DNA from: Taibaiella helva
Lineage (GTDB): Bacteria; Bacteroidota; Bacteroidia; Chitinophagales; Chitinophagaceae
Length of the DNA stretch: 64,000 nt
Direction: 5' to 3'
Assembly: GCF_003545695.1 (NCBI RefSeq)
Contig: NZ_QUZZ01000004.1
Location: forward strand, 124,001-188,000
In this document: in pieces, positions 1 through 8,850 of the stretch
Numbering within the stretch: the first letter of the stretch is position 1
Layout of the letters: each line of letters opens with the position of its first letter
The notes under the pieces: generated by a model
Database searches by the model: none
What the model saw: only the letters and a program-made list of their open reading frames with translations
Told to the model about the DNA's origin: nothing
Position numbers and translations under genes: made by a program

Positions 1-1
1 G

Positions 2-1045
2 GGCGCCTTCCTGCAGGAGGAATACCTGCCGGCTGCACGTACCAGCTCCGGCATCTGGGACGTACCTGATGGGCAGGCCTATTACGACTATGCTATACGC
101 AGCAGCACTTCTACCGGCATGAAGGCTGACGAGGTCTATAACCTGGGCCTTTCCGAAGTGAAGCGTATCCGTACGCTGATGGACAGCATCAAAACGGCCA
201 CCGGCTTCTCCGGCGACCTGAAAGCGTTCTTCGCCTACCTGGCTGGCGATAAACGCTTCATGCCTTTCCACAGTGCTGAAGAGATCCTTGCTGCTTATGA
301 GCACATTCACACACGCATGAAGCCACAGCTGCGCAAGCTTTTCCTGCACGAGCCCCGCACGCCTTTTGAGATCAGGCAGATCGAAGCCTTCCGGGCCAAG
401 AGCGGCTCCTCGCAATACTTCCAGGGTAGTCCCGATGGGAAAAGGCCGGGCGTCTTCTATGTGCTGATCCTCGATCCGGAAAAATATAATGTAGTGGAAG
501 AGCAGATGGAAAGCCTGTTCCTGCATGAAGCGATCCCCGGTCATCACTACCAGATCTCCCTGCAGCAGGAAGATACCACGCTGCCCGCCTTCCGCAGATT
601 CTCGACCGGCGACAATGCTTACATAGAGGGCTGGGCGCTGTACTGCGAAAGCCTGGGTAAGGAGCTGGGCCTGTATACCGATCCTTATCAATACATGGGC
701 GCGCTGGGCGCCGAGATGCACAGGGCCATCCGGCTGGTGGTAGATGCAGGGCTGCATGCCCGCCGCATGACCCGCGAAGAAGCCATTCAATACATGACCG
801 ACAACGAGCAGATCTCTACAGAGGCGGCAACGATAGAAATCGAGCGGTACATGGCCTGGCCCGGACAAGCGCTTGGCTATAAGGTGGGTTCGCTCACGAT
901 CCGCAGGCTGAGGGAAGCATGCGCCAAACAGCTCGGCGCCGGGTTCAATATTGCCACCTTCCACGATGAGGTATTGAAGAATGGCAGCATGCCGCTCGAC
1001 ATACTGGAACAGCACATAAAAGAATGGGCGGCGCAAAAGCAATAA
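2..1045 (+). CDS. DUF885 family metallopeptidase-like protein (5' end outside window)
   Basis: The open frame runs in from the left edge, so only the C-terminal about 347 residues are present and the real start is not in the window. The protein contains HEAIPGHH, the zinc-site type motif of DUF885 proteins, and downstream the family-typical YIEGWALYCE segment. DUF885 members are usually secreted or lipoprotein zinc-peptidase-like proteins of about 600 residues in Bacteroidota; substrate is unknown. The first residues seen (ARTSSGIWDVPDG, YYDYAIR) are also family-typical, which shows the frame is real upstream of the first ATG at 119. It ends in TAA just before a low-coding stretch. I am sure of the family and not of the activity. 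Confidence 0.88.
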   Translation, partial: GAFLQEEYLPAARTSSGIWDVPDGQAYYDYAIRSSTSTGMKADEVYNLGLSEVKRIRTLMDSIKTATGFSGDLKAFFAYLAGDKRFMPFHSAEEILAAYEHIHTRMKPQLRKLFLHEPRTPFEIRQIEAFRAKSGSSQYFQGSPDGKRPGVFYVLILDPEKYNVVEEQMESLFLHEAIPGHHYQISLQQEDTTLPAFRRFSTGDNAYIEGWALYCESLGKELGLYTDPYQYMGALGAEMHRAIRLVVDAGLHARRMTREEAIQYMTDNEQISTEAATIEIERYMAWPGQALGYKVGSLTIRRLREACAKQLGAGFNIATFHDEVLKNGSMPLDILEQHIKEWAAQKQ

Positions 1046-1256
1046 GGCAGGCCAGCCAATGGCTTCGTCTTTTATGGAGTGTGCCGGTGATTTATTTCTC
1101 CTGCAGATCGGAAACGGCGCCACCCGCAACGGCTTTACAGGATACGATAACCTAAAAGGAGACACTCGTAAAGGCTGCTGCCCCGCCACAAGACACCACT
1201 CCCCTGGGCCGGAAGGCCGCAGGACTGATAGAAGAGCAGAAAAGCCGATCTGATGA

Positions 1257-1703
1257 TGCAGCCTGCATGGCACCGACAACCTGATTAACATTAACGGCGA
1301 TGGCTGCAAAGATTTGCTGATCGAATATTATGGTTCCTCCGGAACGGGCTTTAAGCATGCTGCATCGATCTATTTATTCAACAGCAGGAACGGGCGGTTC
1401 AGCACTGTTGCGATCAACCTCCCCAACCCTACCTTTTATCGGGAGCAGCAAATCATAACAGCTTATTATATCGGGCTGGGTGGCGGCTATGCATTTACCC
1501 CGCAATGGAAAGGCATGATGCTTGATACCCTTGAAACAATAGCAGTCGACATCCGGAGCGAGGGCGACCAATTGCTCTGTGTGTCTGAGACCGGGAACCG
1601 GGCTACAGGAAAGGTGACCACAAGAAAAAAAGATGCAGCCGGTTTGCCGCCGGCCTACCGTTACGCCCGCTATGCCCCGGTGATCAGCCGGACTCCGAAT
1701 TAA
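1257..1703 (+). pseudogene. Probable remnant of a secreted hypothetical protein
   Basis: The frame starts directly after two consecutive TGA codons (1251-1256) and has no ATG near its beginning; a TTG at 1314 is the only plausible start. The translation begins with DNLININGDGCKDLLIEYYG, a calcium-binding or VCBS-like style of motif (NxDGxxDLLI), and continues for about 145 residues to a TAA. Intact proteins of this style carry a signal peptide and more N-terminal sequence, which are missing here. The 1046-1256 stretch upstream shows no convincing coding pattern. I read it as the 3' end of a decayed gene; a short expressed protein from the TTG remains possible. Confidence 0.4.
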
Positions 1704-1723
1704 CAGCTATCGATAGCTGCTAT

Positions 1724-1762
1724 AAACGTGTATCGCCGGCTGAAAGCCGGCGATACACGTTT
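1724..1762. terminator. Bidirectional terminator hairpin
   Basis: A perfect 17-bp inverted repeat with a 5-base loop (TGAAA) lies between the plus-strand remnant and the convergent pyruvate kinase gene. The arms start with AAACGTG and end with CACGTTT, so both strands get a short U-rich tail. Confidence 0.8.
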
Positions 1763-1785
1763 ATCAGGATTAAGTCCGTACCAGG

Positions 1786-3207
1786 TTAACTTACTTTTGT
1801 CACCTTCAGCATATTCGTAGGCAGATGCTCGTTCACCGGTGTGCTGCCGGTATTGACCACCACATTACCCGCTTTGATCAGGCCTTTCTCTTTCAGAATG
1901 GCGATCTGGTCGGCGATGATGCTGTCCATACCTTCTTCCTTATCGTAGAAAAAAGCCTGTACGCCCCAGCTCAGGCTGAGCTGGTTGATGAGCGTCTGTG
2001 TTTTAGTAAAAACGAACAGCGGGGAATGCGGCCGGAAGCTGGAAAGCATAAAGCCGGTGTAGCCGCTCTGGGTCATGCCGATCAGCGCGTCGGCATGCAC
2101 ATCTTCTGCAATTTTACAGGCATTGTAGCACAGGGCATCGCTGAGGAAAGAAGGCGAATGCGGCTGCGGCACCAGGTTGCGGTTGTATACCGTCTCTTCC
2201 TTTTCCACCTCCCGCACAATGCTGACCATTGTTTGCACCACCAGCGCCGGATGCGCGCCCATAGCGGTTTCGCCGCTGAGCATTACAGCATCGGCGCCTT
2301 CCATTACAGCGTTGGCTACATCGGTGATCTCGCTTCGGTTGGGCCGCGTACGATCGATCATGCTTTCCATCATCTGTGTGGCAATGATCACGGGCTTGGC
2401 GCGGTGGATACATTTGCGCACGATCTCTTTCTGGATCATGGGAATCTTCTCCACGGGCATTTCCACACCCAGATCGCCACGGGCCACCATTACCGCGTCT
2501 GAAGCCAGGATGATCTCCCGCAAGTGCTGCAGGGCCTCGGGTTTTTCGATCTTGGCAATGATCTTGGCGGGGCTGTTCTTATCTTTCAGCTTCAGCTTCA
2601 GATCCAGGATATCGTTAGGACGGCGTACAAAGGAAAGGCCGATCCAATCGATCTTCTGGTTGATGATGAAGTCCAGGTCGCGCAGATCTTTTTCCGTAAG
2701 GGATGGAATGGATATCTGTGTATCGGGAAGGTTTACGCCTTTCCGTGGCAGCAGTACGCCGCCGTTGATCACCCTGGCCTTTACCAGGCCATCGGCAGTG
2801 ATCTCCGTTACGCGGGTCTCGATCTTGCCATCGTCAAGCAATATGCTTTCTCCTACTTTGGCATCCTTATGGAAGTTGGGATAAGAAATATAAATAGCAT
2901 CCTTGGTACCGGTACAGGGCACATTGGTAAAGGTGATAATATCGTCCTGGAGCAGCAGCAGGGAATTATCCTCAATCTCACCCACGCGCAGCTTCGGTCC
3001 CTGGAGATCGGCCAGGATGGCTATGTTGAACGGAAATTCGCCGTTGATCTTCCTGATATTCCCGATCACTTCTGCATGTTTCTCATGAGAACCATGCGAG
3101 AAGTTGAGCCGGAATACATTCACACCGGCATGGACCAGGGCCAGTAACTTTTCATAGGTATCGCAAGCAGGCCCTACGGTTGCGATGATCTTCGTTTTGT
3201 GCAACAT
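1786..3207 (-). CDS. pyk: Pyruvate kinase
   Basis: Converts phosphoenolpyruvate and ADP to pyruvate and ATP, the last step of glycolysis, in the cytosol. The 473-residue protein has the family order: N-terminal TKIIATVGPA, NFSHG (residues about 36-40), the catalytic KIEKPEAL segment, the MVARGDLGVE metal and phosphate site, ATQMMESM, and the SGETAMG stretch, then the smaller C-terminal domain. Length is normal for a bacterial enzyme. The start ATG gives MLHKTKI. It lies 98 bases downstream of the PfkB-type kinase on the same strand and could be the last gene of that transcript. Assignment is secure. Confidence 0.97.
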   Translation of the reverse strand: MLHKTKIIATVGPACDTYEKLLALVHAGVNVFRLNFSHGSHEKHAEVIGNIRKINGEFPFNIAILADLQGPKLRVGEIEDNSLLLLQDDIITFTNVPCTGTKDAIYISYPNFHKDAKVGESILLDDGKIETRVTEITADGLVKARVINGGVLLPRKGVNLPDTQISIPSLTEKDLRDLDFIINQKIDWIGLSFVRRPNDILDLKLKLKDKNSPAKIIAKIEKPEALQHLREIILASDAVMVARGDLGVEMPVEKIPMIQKEIVRKCIHRAKPVIIATQMMESMIDRTRPNRSEITDVANAVMEGADAVMLSGETAMGAHPALVVQTMVSIVREVEKEETVYNRNLVPQPHSPSFLSDALCYNACKIAEDVHADALIGMTQSGYTGFMLSSFRPHSPLFVFTKTQTLINQLSLSWGVQAFFYDKEEGMDSIIADQIAILKEKGLIKAGNVVVNTGSTPVNEHLPTNMLKVTKVS

Positions 3208-3305
3208 TATAATACGCGATTATAGAAATGAAGTATTTCCGGCAGCATTCATTCACAGAAAAAAGACTGCGGGAATACATAACGGCACAGCATGTTTTTG
3301 CCGGA

Positions 3306-4229
3306 TCAGACCGTCGCGGTCTCAAAATTAACCAGCTCCGAAAACTGTTGCATACGCCGGGCAATATCATTATGTGAAATTTCTTTCATCCTTTCGGGAC
3401 CGAACTTTTCCACGCAGAAAGAAGCCATAGCGGAACCCACGATGATCGCCGTTTTCATATTATCGAACGAGATATCGCCGGTACGCGCCAGGTGACCGAT
3501 GAAGCCGCCCGCAAAGGTATCCCCCGCACCGGTGGGATCGAACACCACTTCCAGGGGCATTGCCGGCGCCGAAAAAACGCGGTCTTCGTGGAACAGCAGC
3601 GCACCGTGCTCACCTTTTTTCACGACCAGGAATCGTGGCCCCATGGCCATGATCTTCTTAGCAGCTTTTACCAGGGAAAACTCCTCGGAAAGCTGACGGG
3701 CTTCTGCATCATTCACTACCAGCACATCCACCAGCTTCAGGGTTTCTTTCAGATCGGCCAGGGCAACATCCATCCAGAAGTTCATGGTATCCATAACGAT
3801 GAGCTTGGGACGGTTGCGCAGCTGCCTGATGACACTCTGCTGTACAGCAGGCACCAGGTTGCCCAGCATCAGGTATTCACAGTCCTGGTAGCTTTCAGGC
3901 AGCTGGGGATTGAACTGCTCCAGCACGTTCAGCTCGGTAACCAGGCTGTCTCGGGTATTCATGTCCAGGTGATAACGCCCGCTCCAGAAAAACGATTTTC
4001 CTTCCTTTACCACTTCTACACCGTCGAACACTACACCCCTGGCAGCCAGCTGGTCAAATTCTTCCTGGGGAAAATCGCCGCCGACAATAGAAACCTGTTT
4101 AATGGGCTGATAAAAATTGGAAGCAGCCCAGGCCACATAAGTTGCAGATCCGCCGATAATGCGGTCTACTTTTCCGAAAGGTGTTTCCAGGGCGTCGAAG
4201 GCCATCGTGCCTACTGTGATTAAAGACAT
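3306..4229 (-). CDS. PfkB/ribokinase-family sugar kinase
   Basis: A 307-residue PfkB-family kinase that would phosphorylate a sugar or nucleoside with ATP. The N-terminal GGSATYVAWAASNF segment corresponds to the family's substrate-binding GG site, and DPTGAGDTFAGGF near residue 240 is the PfkB signature 2 with the catalytic Asp. The frame is open for 20 more codons upstream, but the ATG giving MSLITVGTMAFD matches the family N-terminus, so I chose it; it also removes overlap with the upstream gene. It follows the heptose kinase gene by 56 bases on the same strand. The substrate cannot be read from sequence; adenosine, fructose or ribose-type substrates are all possible. Confidence 0.85.
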   Translation of the reverse strand: MSLITVGTMAFDALETPFGKVDRIIGGSATYVAWAASNFYQPIKQVSIVGGDFPQEEFDQLAARGVVFDGVEVVKEGKSFFWSGRYHLDMNTRDSLVTELNVLEQFNPQLPESYQDCEYLMLGNLVPAVQQSVIRQLRNRPKLIVMDTMNFWMDVALADLKETLKLVDVLVVNDAEARQLSEEFSLVKAAKKIMAMGPRFLVVKKGEHGALLFHEDRVFSAPAMPLEVVFDPTGAGDTFAGGFIGHLARTGDISFDNMKTAIIVGSAMASFCVEKFGPERMKEISHNDIARRMQQFSELVNFETATV

Positions 4230-4285
4230 TGTTGTGTTTAAGGGATCGTGGTCCCGTATTTGAAAAGTGAAATAATAAAGGAATA

Positions 4286-5275
4286 TCACAGGTCCCCTTT
4301 CAGGCGCCTGATCTCGTTCATCAGCTTTTGCTTATCGACCGGCACCACACCCACCGTTTCACAAACCAGCCCGCCGGCAATGTTGGACCATTCGGCCATC
4401 AGCTGTGTATCGCGGGTGAGCGCATAGACCATAGCTGCTACAGCGATCACGGTGTCGCCGGCGCCGCTTACATCCGCAATCTGCCGCAGGTGCGAAGGTA
4501 CTATCTTTCCGCCGTTCTCATCGTGGTAATAAACGCCTCTTTCCGAAAGCGTAATAAAGGAAATACGGTGCTGCAGCCGTTCCTGCAGCAGACGGTGCGC
4601 TTCATCCATCGCAGTCCTGTCGATATTCACCAGCGGCAAATGCAGACCTTCCCTGATCTCTTTAAGGTTGGGCTTGAAAATATCTACCTGGCGGTAGGCA
4701 AAGAAATGATCCAGCTTGGGGTCCACGGCCACCAGTATATTGAGGGCTTTGCAATGCGCGATGATCCTGTCGATCACATTCTCTTTAAGCACGCCTTTGT
4801 TATAATCTTCAAAGATGAGCACATCGGGTTTTTGTATCTGGAGAAAACGCAGCGTCGCATCAATAAAAGCATGCTCGTCGCGGGTATTCAGCTCCTCCTT
4901 CATTTCGGTATCGAGGCGTACCATTTGCTGGTTACGGCTCAGGATGCGGGTCTTGGTCGTGGTGATGCGCGCATCGCTCTTATGGATCAGTGTGGTACCT
5001 ACGCCCTGCTCTTCCAGCAATTGCAGCAGCCTGCGACCTTCTTCATCGTCGCCGATCACGCTGGCGACTGTTACTTTTGCCCCCAGGGCTTTGCAGTTGA
5101 GCGCTACGTTCGCAGCGCCACCCAGGCGGCTTTCCGACCGGCGTATCGAAACCACCGGTACCGGTGCTTCGGGGGAGATACGTTCTACATCGCCCCAGCG
5201 GTAATTGTCCAGCATGACATCGCCGGCTACGATGACATGCAGCTTTGAAAAATCTTCAAATATCTTTTCTGGCAT
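4286..5275 (-). CDS. D-glycero-beta-D-manno-heptose-7-phosphate kinase (HldE N-domain/RfaE1 type)
   Basis: A 329-residue PfkB-fold kinase matching the kinase half of HldE (RfaE1): VIVAGDVMLDNYRWGDVERISPEAPVPVV, then RLGGAANVALN and, near the C-terminus, DVSGAGDTVIAV with the catalytic Asp. The enzyme phosphorylates D-glycero-D-manno-heptose 7-phosphate at O-1 for ADP-heptose, a precursor of lipopolysaccharide inner core. The adenylyltransferase half of the fused enterobacterial protein is absent, as is usual in Bacteroidota where it is a separate gene. The start at MPEKIFEDF is preferred over an in-frame ATG 39 bases upstream, because that one would overlap the preceding TonB-like gene. Only 7 bases separate the two genes, so they probably share one transcript. 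Confidence 0.85.
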   Translation of the reverse strand: MPEKIFEDFSKLHVIVAGDVMLDNYRWGDVERISPEAPVPVVSIRRSESRLGGAANVALNCKALGAKVTVASVIGDDEEGRRLLQLLEEQGVGTTLIHKSDARITTTKTRILSRNQQMVRLDTEMKEELNTRDEHAFIDATLRFLQIQKPDVLIFEDYNKGVLKENVIDRIIAHCKALNILVAVDPKLDHFFAYRQVDIFKPNLKEIREGLHLPLVNIDRTAMDEAHRLLQERLQHRISFITLSERGVYYHDENGGKIVPSHLRQIADVSGAGDTVIAVAAMVYALTRDTQLMAEWSNIAGGLVCETVGVVPVDKQKLMNEIRRLKGDL

Positions 5276-5282
5276 CAATTGG

Positions 5283-5765
5283 TTATTTCTTTTCTTTGGG
5301 TGCTTCTTCCGCAAACTTAAATTGTACGGGTAACCTGTAGCTCGTTTTCACCGGCTTTCCGTCCTTAAGGGCCGGCTTCCACTTTGGCATCTTCTTCACT
5401 ACGCGGAGCACTTCTTCATCACAGCCGCTGCCAAGGCTTTTGATTATTTTTTCTTCGCACAGGGCGCCGTTCTCACAAACGACAAACTCAACCAGCACTT
5501 TGCCCTCCACGCCGTCGACGACGGCTTTATGGGGATACTCCAGGGTCCTGGAAAGGTAGGACATCAGCGCGCGTTGCCCGCCGGGAAATTCAGGCATCTG
5601 CTCTACCTCCTGCCGGGCATCCACCGGAGCCGAAGGCGGAGCATCGATAAGGATGTCCTTCGGATCATAGGACGGTATCGGCTTACCGGCCGTATCGGCT
5701 TGCTGGCCGCTGGCCGCATAGCTAAGCCCGCTCAAGAGCAGGATTATTCCTGTTTTGTACAACAT
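5283..5765 (-). CDS. Secreted TonB C-terminal-domain protein (copy 4 of 4)
   Basis: A 160-residue protein with an N-terminal signal peptide (MLYKTGIILLLSGLSYAASGQ) followed by one TonB C-terminal-like domain: EFPGGQRALMSYL, YPHKAVVDGVEGKVLVEFVV, GSGCDEEVLRVVKKMPKWKPA and a final LPVQFKF strand. TonB proteins energise outer-membrane receptors, but this protein lacks the transmembrane and proline-rich parts, so it is predicted to be free in the periplasm. It is the last of four tandem paralogues and sits 7 bases before the heptose kinase gene. A role in envelope function is inferred from the operon only. Confidence 0.8.
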   Translation of the reverse strand: MLYKTGIILLLSGLSYAASGQQADTAGKPIPSYDPKDILIDAPPSAPVDARQEVEQMPEFPGGQRALMSYLSRTLEYPHKAVVDGVEGKVLVEFVVCENGALCEEKIIKSLGSGCDEEVLRVVKKMPKWKPALKDGKPVKTSYRLPVQFKFAEEAPKEKK

Positions 5766-5770
5766 AGGCG

Positions 5771-6229
5771 CTATCGTTTTATCCCCGCGGTATCCACTTT
5801 GTCTTTGTGAAAAGCAACGGGGAGGCTATAGATGCAGCTTACCGGGTGGCCGCTTTGTTTGGCCGGCCGCCATTGGGGCATAGCTTCCACCAGCCGTACT
5901 GCTTCCCGGCCACAGCCGCCGCCGATATCTTTCATTATCCGGATATCGCTGATCTTCCCCGCCTGATCGACGACAAACTGCAGCACGACCTGGCCTTCTA
6001 TATTCATCTTTAAGGCAGCGGGCGGATAATGCAGCCGTTGTTTGAAGTAAGCCTGTAGCGCCTGGCTACCGCCGGGAAACTCGGGCAATTGCTCTACGGT
6101 ACGGAATATACGTTCCTGCGGCGGTTTAGGAGCAGTTATGTTCTCAGTCTTCCCTGGCTTATCCTTTACCTGCTGTGCCATAGTGCCAAGCGGTAACAAA
6201 GACAGCAATATGCCAATGCTTTTTCTCAT
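5771..6229 (-). CDS. Secreted TonB C-terminal-domain protein (copy 3 of 4)
   Basis: A 152-residue paralogue of its neighbours. It has a signal peptide (MRKSIGILLSLLPLGTMAQQ), the EFPGGSQALQAYF motif, YPPAALKMNIEGQVVLQFVV, the GGGCGREAVRLVEAMPQWRPA segment and a LPVAF ending strand. The usual GCDEEA is changed to GCGREA here. It lies 5 bases from copy 4 and 9 from copy 2, so translation is probably coupled in one message. As in the other copies there is no membrane anchor beyond the signal peptide. Specific function unknown. Confidence 0.8.
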   Translation of the reverse strand: MRKSIGILLSLLPLGTMAQQVKDKPGKTENITAPKPPQERIFRTVEQLPEFPGGSQALQAYFKQRLHYPPAALKMNIEGQVVLQFVVDQAGKISDIRIMKDIGGGCGREAVRLVEAMPQWRPAKQSGHPVSCIYSLPVAFHKDKVDTAGIKR

Positions 6230-6238
6230 GTGTTATGA

Positions 6239-6637
6239 TTAATCGAGGCTAAAGGTAATGGGTAAAGTGTAATACACCGCGACAAAGGCATTATTTTGCC
6301 TTGCGGGGTGCCAGCGGGGCATCTTCCGGATCACGCGCAGGGTCTCCTTGTCGCAGTCTTCGCTGAGGCTGTTGAGTATTTCCGGATCGCTGATGCTGCC
6401 ATCCGGCTCTACGATAAAGCGGGCCAGCACGCGGCCTTGTATCTCTTTTTTATAAGCGCTTTTGGGATAATGTAGTGTTTTGGCCAGGTAAGTTTTCAAA
6501 GCTTCCACACCACCGGGAAACTCGGGCATTTGTTCGGCCACCGTCAATATCTGCCGGGGAATGCCCCCTTTTTCCTGGGCAAAAGAAATTCCTGCGCCGA
6601 AGAGCAGGAACACAAGCAGTATACCAAGCTTTTTCAT
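6239..6637 (-). CDS. Secreted TonB C-terminal-domain protein (copy 2 of 4)
   Basis: A paralogue of about 132 residues when started at the ATG giving MKKLGILLVFLLFGAGISFAQ, a clean signal peptide; the frame is open 48 bases further upstream, but that longer version would overlap copy 1 and bury the signal peptide. Domain motifs are EFPGGVEALKTYL, YPKSAYKKEIQGRVLARFIV, SEDCDKETLRVIRKMPRWHPA and LPITF. The Gly before Cys in the usual GCDEE motif is Glu-Asp here. It sits 19 bases after copy 1 within the same minus-strand run. Confidence 0.78.
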   Translation of the reverse strand: MKKLGILLVFLLFGAGISFAQEKGGIPRQILTVAEQMPEFPGGVEALKTYLAKTLHYPKSAYKKEIQGRVLARFIVEPDGSISDPEILNSLSEDCDKETLRVIRKMPRWHPARQNNAFVAVYYTLPITFSLD

Positions 6638-6656
6638 GTTTGTATGATTCATGCGT

Positions 6657-7067
6657 TTATTTTCCGGAGTCGTCCTGTAATTCAAAAACGACAGGCAGGT
6701 TATAGGTTACCTTTACCGGCTGCCCTTCCAACCGTCCCGGCTGCCACCTGGGCATGGCCTTCACCACGCGTATCGCCTCCTCATCGCAGCCATAGCCGAT
6801 GCCTTTGGTTGCGGCTATATCGGAGATACGGCCTTGTTCATCGATAAGGAAGGAGACCACGACCTCGCCCTGCACCTTTTCATCGATCGCCTTAGAGGGA
6901 TAACGCAGGTTAAGGCAGAGGTATTTTTTCAATGCGGCATCGCCGCCGGGATATTTCGGTCTTTCTTTTTCAGAAAGCGACGTAACAGGTGTAGCGCCTA
7001 CCTTCTGCCGGGCATAAAGTTCCGGCGACATCACCCAAAACGACATAATCAGGATAAGGTACTTCAT
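6657..7067 (-). CDS. Secreted TonB C-terminal-domain protein (copy 1 of 4)
   Basis: First gene of the tandem set, 136 residues. A hydrophobic N-terminus (MKYLILIMSFWVMSPELYA) looks like a signal peptide. The domain has KYPGGDAALKKYL, YPSKAIDEKVQGEVVVSFLI, GYGCDEEAIRVVKAMPRWQPG and LPVVFEL. A TAnnTTTG promoter element on the minus strand at 7094-7101 lies 27 bases upstream, so this gene probably opens the operon that continues through copies 2-4 into the heptose kinase and PfkB kinase genes. Confidence 0.8.
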   Translation of the reverse strand: MKYLILIMSFWVMSPELYARQKVGATPVTSLSEKERPKYPGGDAALKKYLCLNLRYPSKAIDEKVQGEVVVSFLIDEQGRISDIAATKGIGYGCDEEAIRVVKAMPRWQPGRLEGQPVKVTYNLPVVFELQDDSGK

Positions 7068-7093
7068 AGCTGCCCCACTGGCTAAACAAAAGC

Positions 7094-7101
7094 CAAAAAT
7101 A
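7094..7101 (-). promoter_or_regulatory. Bacteroidota -7 element (TATTTTTG) for the TonB-domain operon
   Basis: On the minus strand the bases read TATTTTTG, matching the TAnnTTTG consensus of Bacteroidota sigma-ABfr promoters, 27 bases before the first TonB-domain gene. No clear -33 element was seen. Confidence 0.45.
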
Positions 7102-7117
7102 AAGAATATTTGCCAAT

Positions 7118-8800
7118 TCAGGCACCTTCAGCACCGTTTGCGGCAGTGCTAAAGACGTCGGTAAACGCAAAACGGCTCACATCGAACAGGCCTTTGTCCG
7201 TCATCTTTAAATAAGGGATCACAGGTAAGGCCATAAAGGACAAGGTCATAAAAGGTGCTGCCAGCTTGGTGCCCAGCGTCTTCGCTTTTAACGTCAATTT
7301 TTCATATTGCAGGCCGGCCGAGGCTGCATCGCCATCGGTCATAAGGCCGGCCACCGGCAGCGGCATGATTTCCGAAGCTGCTCCGTCGTCAAGGCTGATG
7401 CCACCTTTGTGCGCAATGATGGCGTTTACCGCCCGGCAGATGCTTTCATCGTCTACGCCGACCACGACAATGTTATGGCTGTCATGTGCCACACTGGAAG
7501 CCAGGGCGCCACGCTTCAGGCCGAAATTGCGGATAAAGCCAATTGACGGTGCGGCATCCCGGTAGCGGTTCACGACAACGATCTTCAGCACATCCTGGCG
7601 GGCATCGGTCATAACGGCACCATCGGCTACCGGGAGCAAGGCCTCCGAAGTACCGGTAATCAATTGCCCGTCGAGCGCATCGATCACACGGCAGCCAATT
7701 GCAGCAGCCGATTTTGCCGGCGCTGCCAGGCGAAAGGCTTCGGGAACAAGCGCGGAAGCATTAAAGTGATTGATCGGCTCCACAGGTATAGACGCAACAA
7801 GGCTCTTGCCCTGCTCCGCCACTTTACGACCGTCGATATACGTTTCCAGGATGGTAAACTGCTCCAGGTTATCGACCACGATCAGGTCGGCGGGATCTCC
7901 TGCACGCAGCAATCCCACATCCAGCCCATAGTGCAGCACCGGCAGCACGCAGGCGGCATGCAGCACGTCAAAGACCGGGTATCCCTCCGCCACAGCTCTT
8001 ACCACCAGCTCGTTGATATGTCCTTTCACCAGCTCATCGGGATGTTTATCATCACTGCAGAACATGACTTTGCCTGGATGGCTGCGCAGCAGCGGCGCCA
8101 GGGCTGCATAGTTGCGGGCTGCGCTTCCCTCCCTGATCAGGATCAGCATACCCGCTTCAATCTTATCGAGGGCTTCTTCCAGCGCTACGCATTCGTGATC
8201 GGTGCTGATGCCCGCCGAAGCGTACCTGCGGGCCGCATCACCCTGCAGGCCCGGGGCGTGGCCGTCGACAGGCTTTCCGTTTCGCTGCGCTGCCGCGATC
8301 TTGGCCATTACGGAGACGTCCTTATTCAGCACACCCGGAAAGTTCATCATTTCCGCCAGGTAGCGGATCTCTTTTCGTTCCAGCAAAGCCTCAATGCCGG
8401 TAACATCTATAGTAGCTCCTGCGGATTCAAAAGGTGTAGCCGGCACACAGCTGGGTGCACCAAAATTGAATTTCAGGGGAACGCCGGCAGCATTGCGGAT
8501 CATATAATCTACACCGGCCACACCGCATACATTAGCGATCTCGTGCGGATCGCTTACCGTAGCGACCGTGCCATGCACTACCGCCATACGCGCAAATTCC
8601 GAAGGCACCAGCATCGCGCTTTCGATATGAATATGCGCGTCGACAAAGCCAGGCAGCAGGTAGTGCTGAGGCGCTGTTTCCAAGGGGATAATGGCTGCAA
8701 TTTTGCTTCCGGAAATACGTAGCTCTGCGGGGAATATCTTCCTTTGGAACAGATCTACGTATTGTCCGCTAAGGATGTGTGTTTCCATGGTATATTTCAT
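7118..8800 (-). CDS. ade: Adenine deaminase
   Basis: Deaminates adenine to hypoxanthine with release of ammonia in purine salvage. The protein of up to 560 residues has the amidohydrolase metal site GFVDAHIHIESAM, then GTVATVSDPHEIANV, DGHAPGL, the STDHEC segment and FCSDDKHPDEL, all characteristic of the Ade family, and a C-terminal domain with the SVAHDSHN motif. Length fits the family. The ATG at 8800 gives MKYTMETHILSGQ; the internal ATG at 8788 (METHIL) is equally plausible. It stands alone on the minus strand, just upstream of the TonB-domain operon. Confidence 0.93.
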   Translation of the reverse strand: MKYTMETHILSGQYVDLFQRKIFPAELRISGSKIAAIIPLETAPQHYLLPGFVDAHIHIESAMLVPSEFARMAVVHGTVATVSDPHEIANVCGVAGVDYMIRNAAGVPLKFNFGAPSCVPATPFESAGATIDVTGIEALLERKEIRYLAEMMNFPGVLNKDVSVMAKIAAAQRNGKPVDGHAPGLQGDAARRYASAGISTDHECVALEEALDKIEAGMLILIREGSAARNYAALAPLLRSHPGKVMFCSDDKHPDELVKGHINELVVRAVAEGYPVFDVLHAACVLPVLHYGLDVGLLRAGDPADLIVVDNLEQFTILETYIDGRKVAEQGKSLVASIPVEPINHFNASALVPEAFRLAAPAKSAAAIGCRVIDALDGQLITGTSEALLPVADGAVMTDARQDVLKIVVVNRYRDAAPSIGFIRNFGLKRGALASSVAHDSHNIVVVGVDDESICRAVNAIIAHKGGISLDDGAASEIMPLPVAGLMTDGDAASAGLQYEKLTLKAKTLGTKLAAPFMTLSFMALPVIPYLKMTDKGLFDVSRFAFTDVFSTAANGAEGA

Positions 8801-8822
8801 ACTTAGTAAAGCGACATAAAAA

Positions 8823-8843
8823 AAGAGGCATTCAGGGCCTCTT
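8823..8843 (-). terminator. Terminator of the TetR gene
   Basis: A 7-bp stem (AAGAGGC/GCCTCTT) with a run of A residues at 8817-8824, which is a U tract when transcribed on the minus strand. It lies just 3' of the TetR regulator stop codon. Confidence 0.55.
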
Positions 8844-8850
8844 CCAAAGA

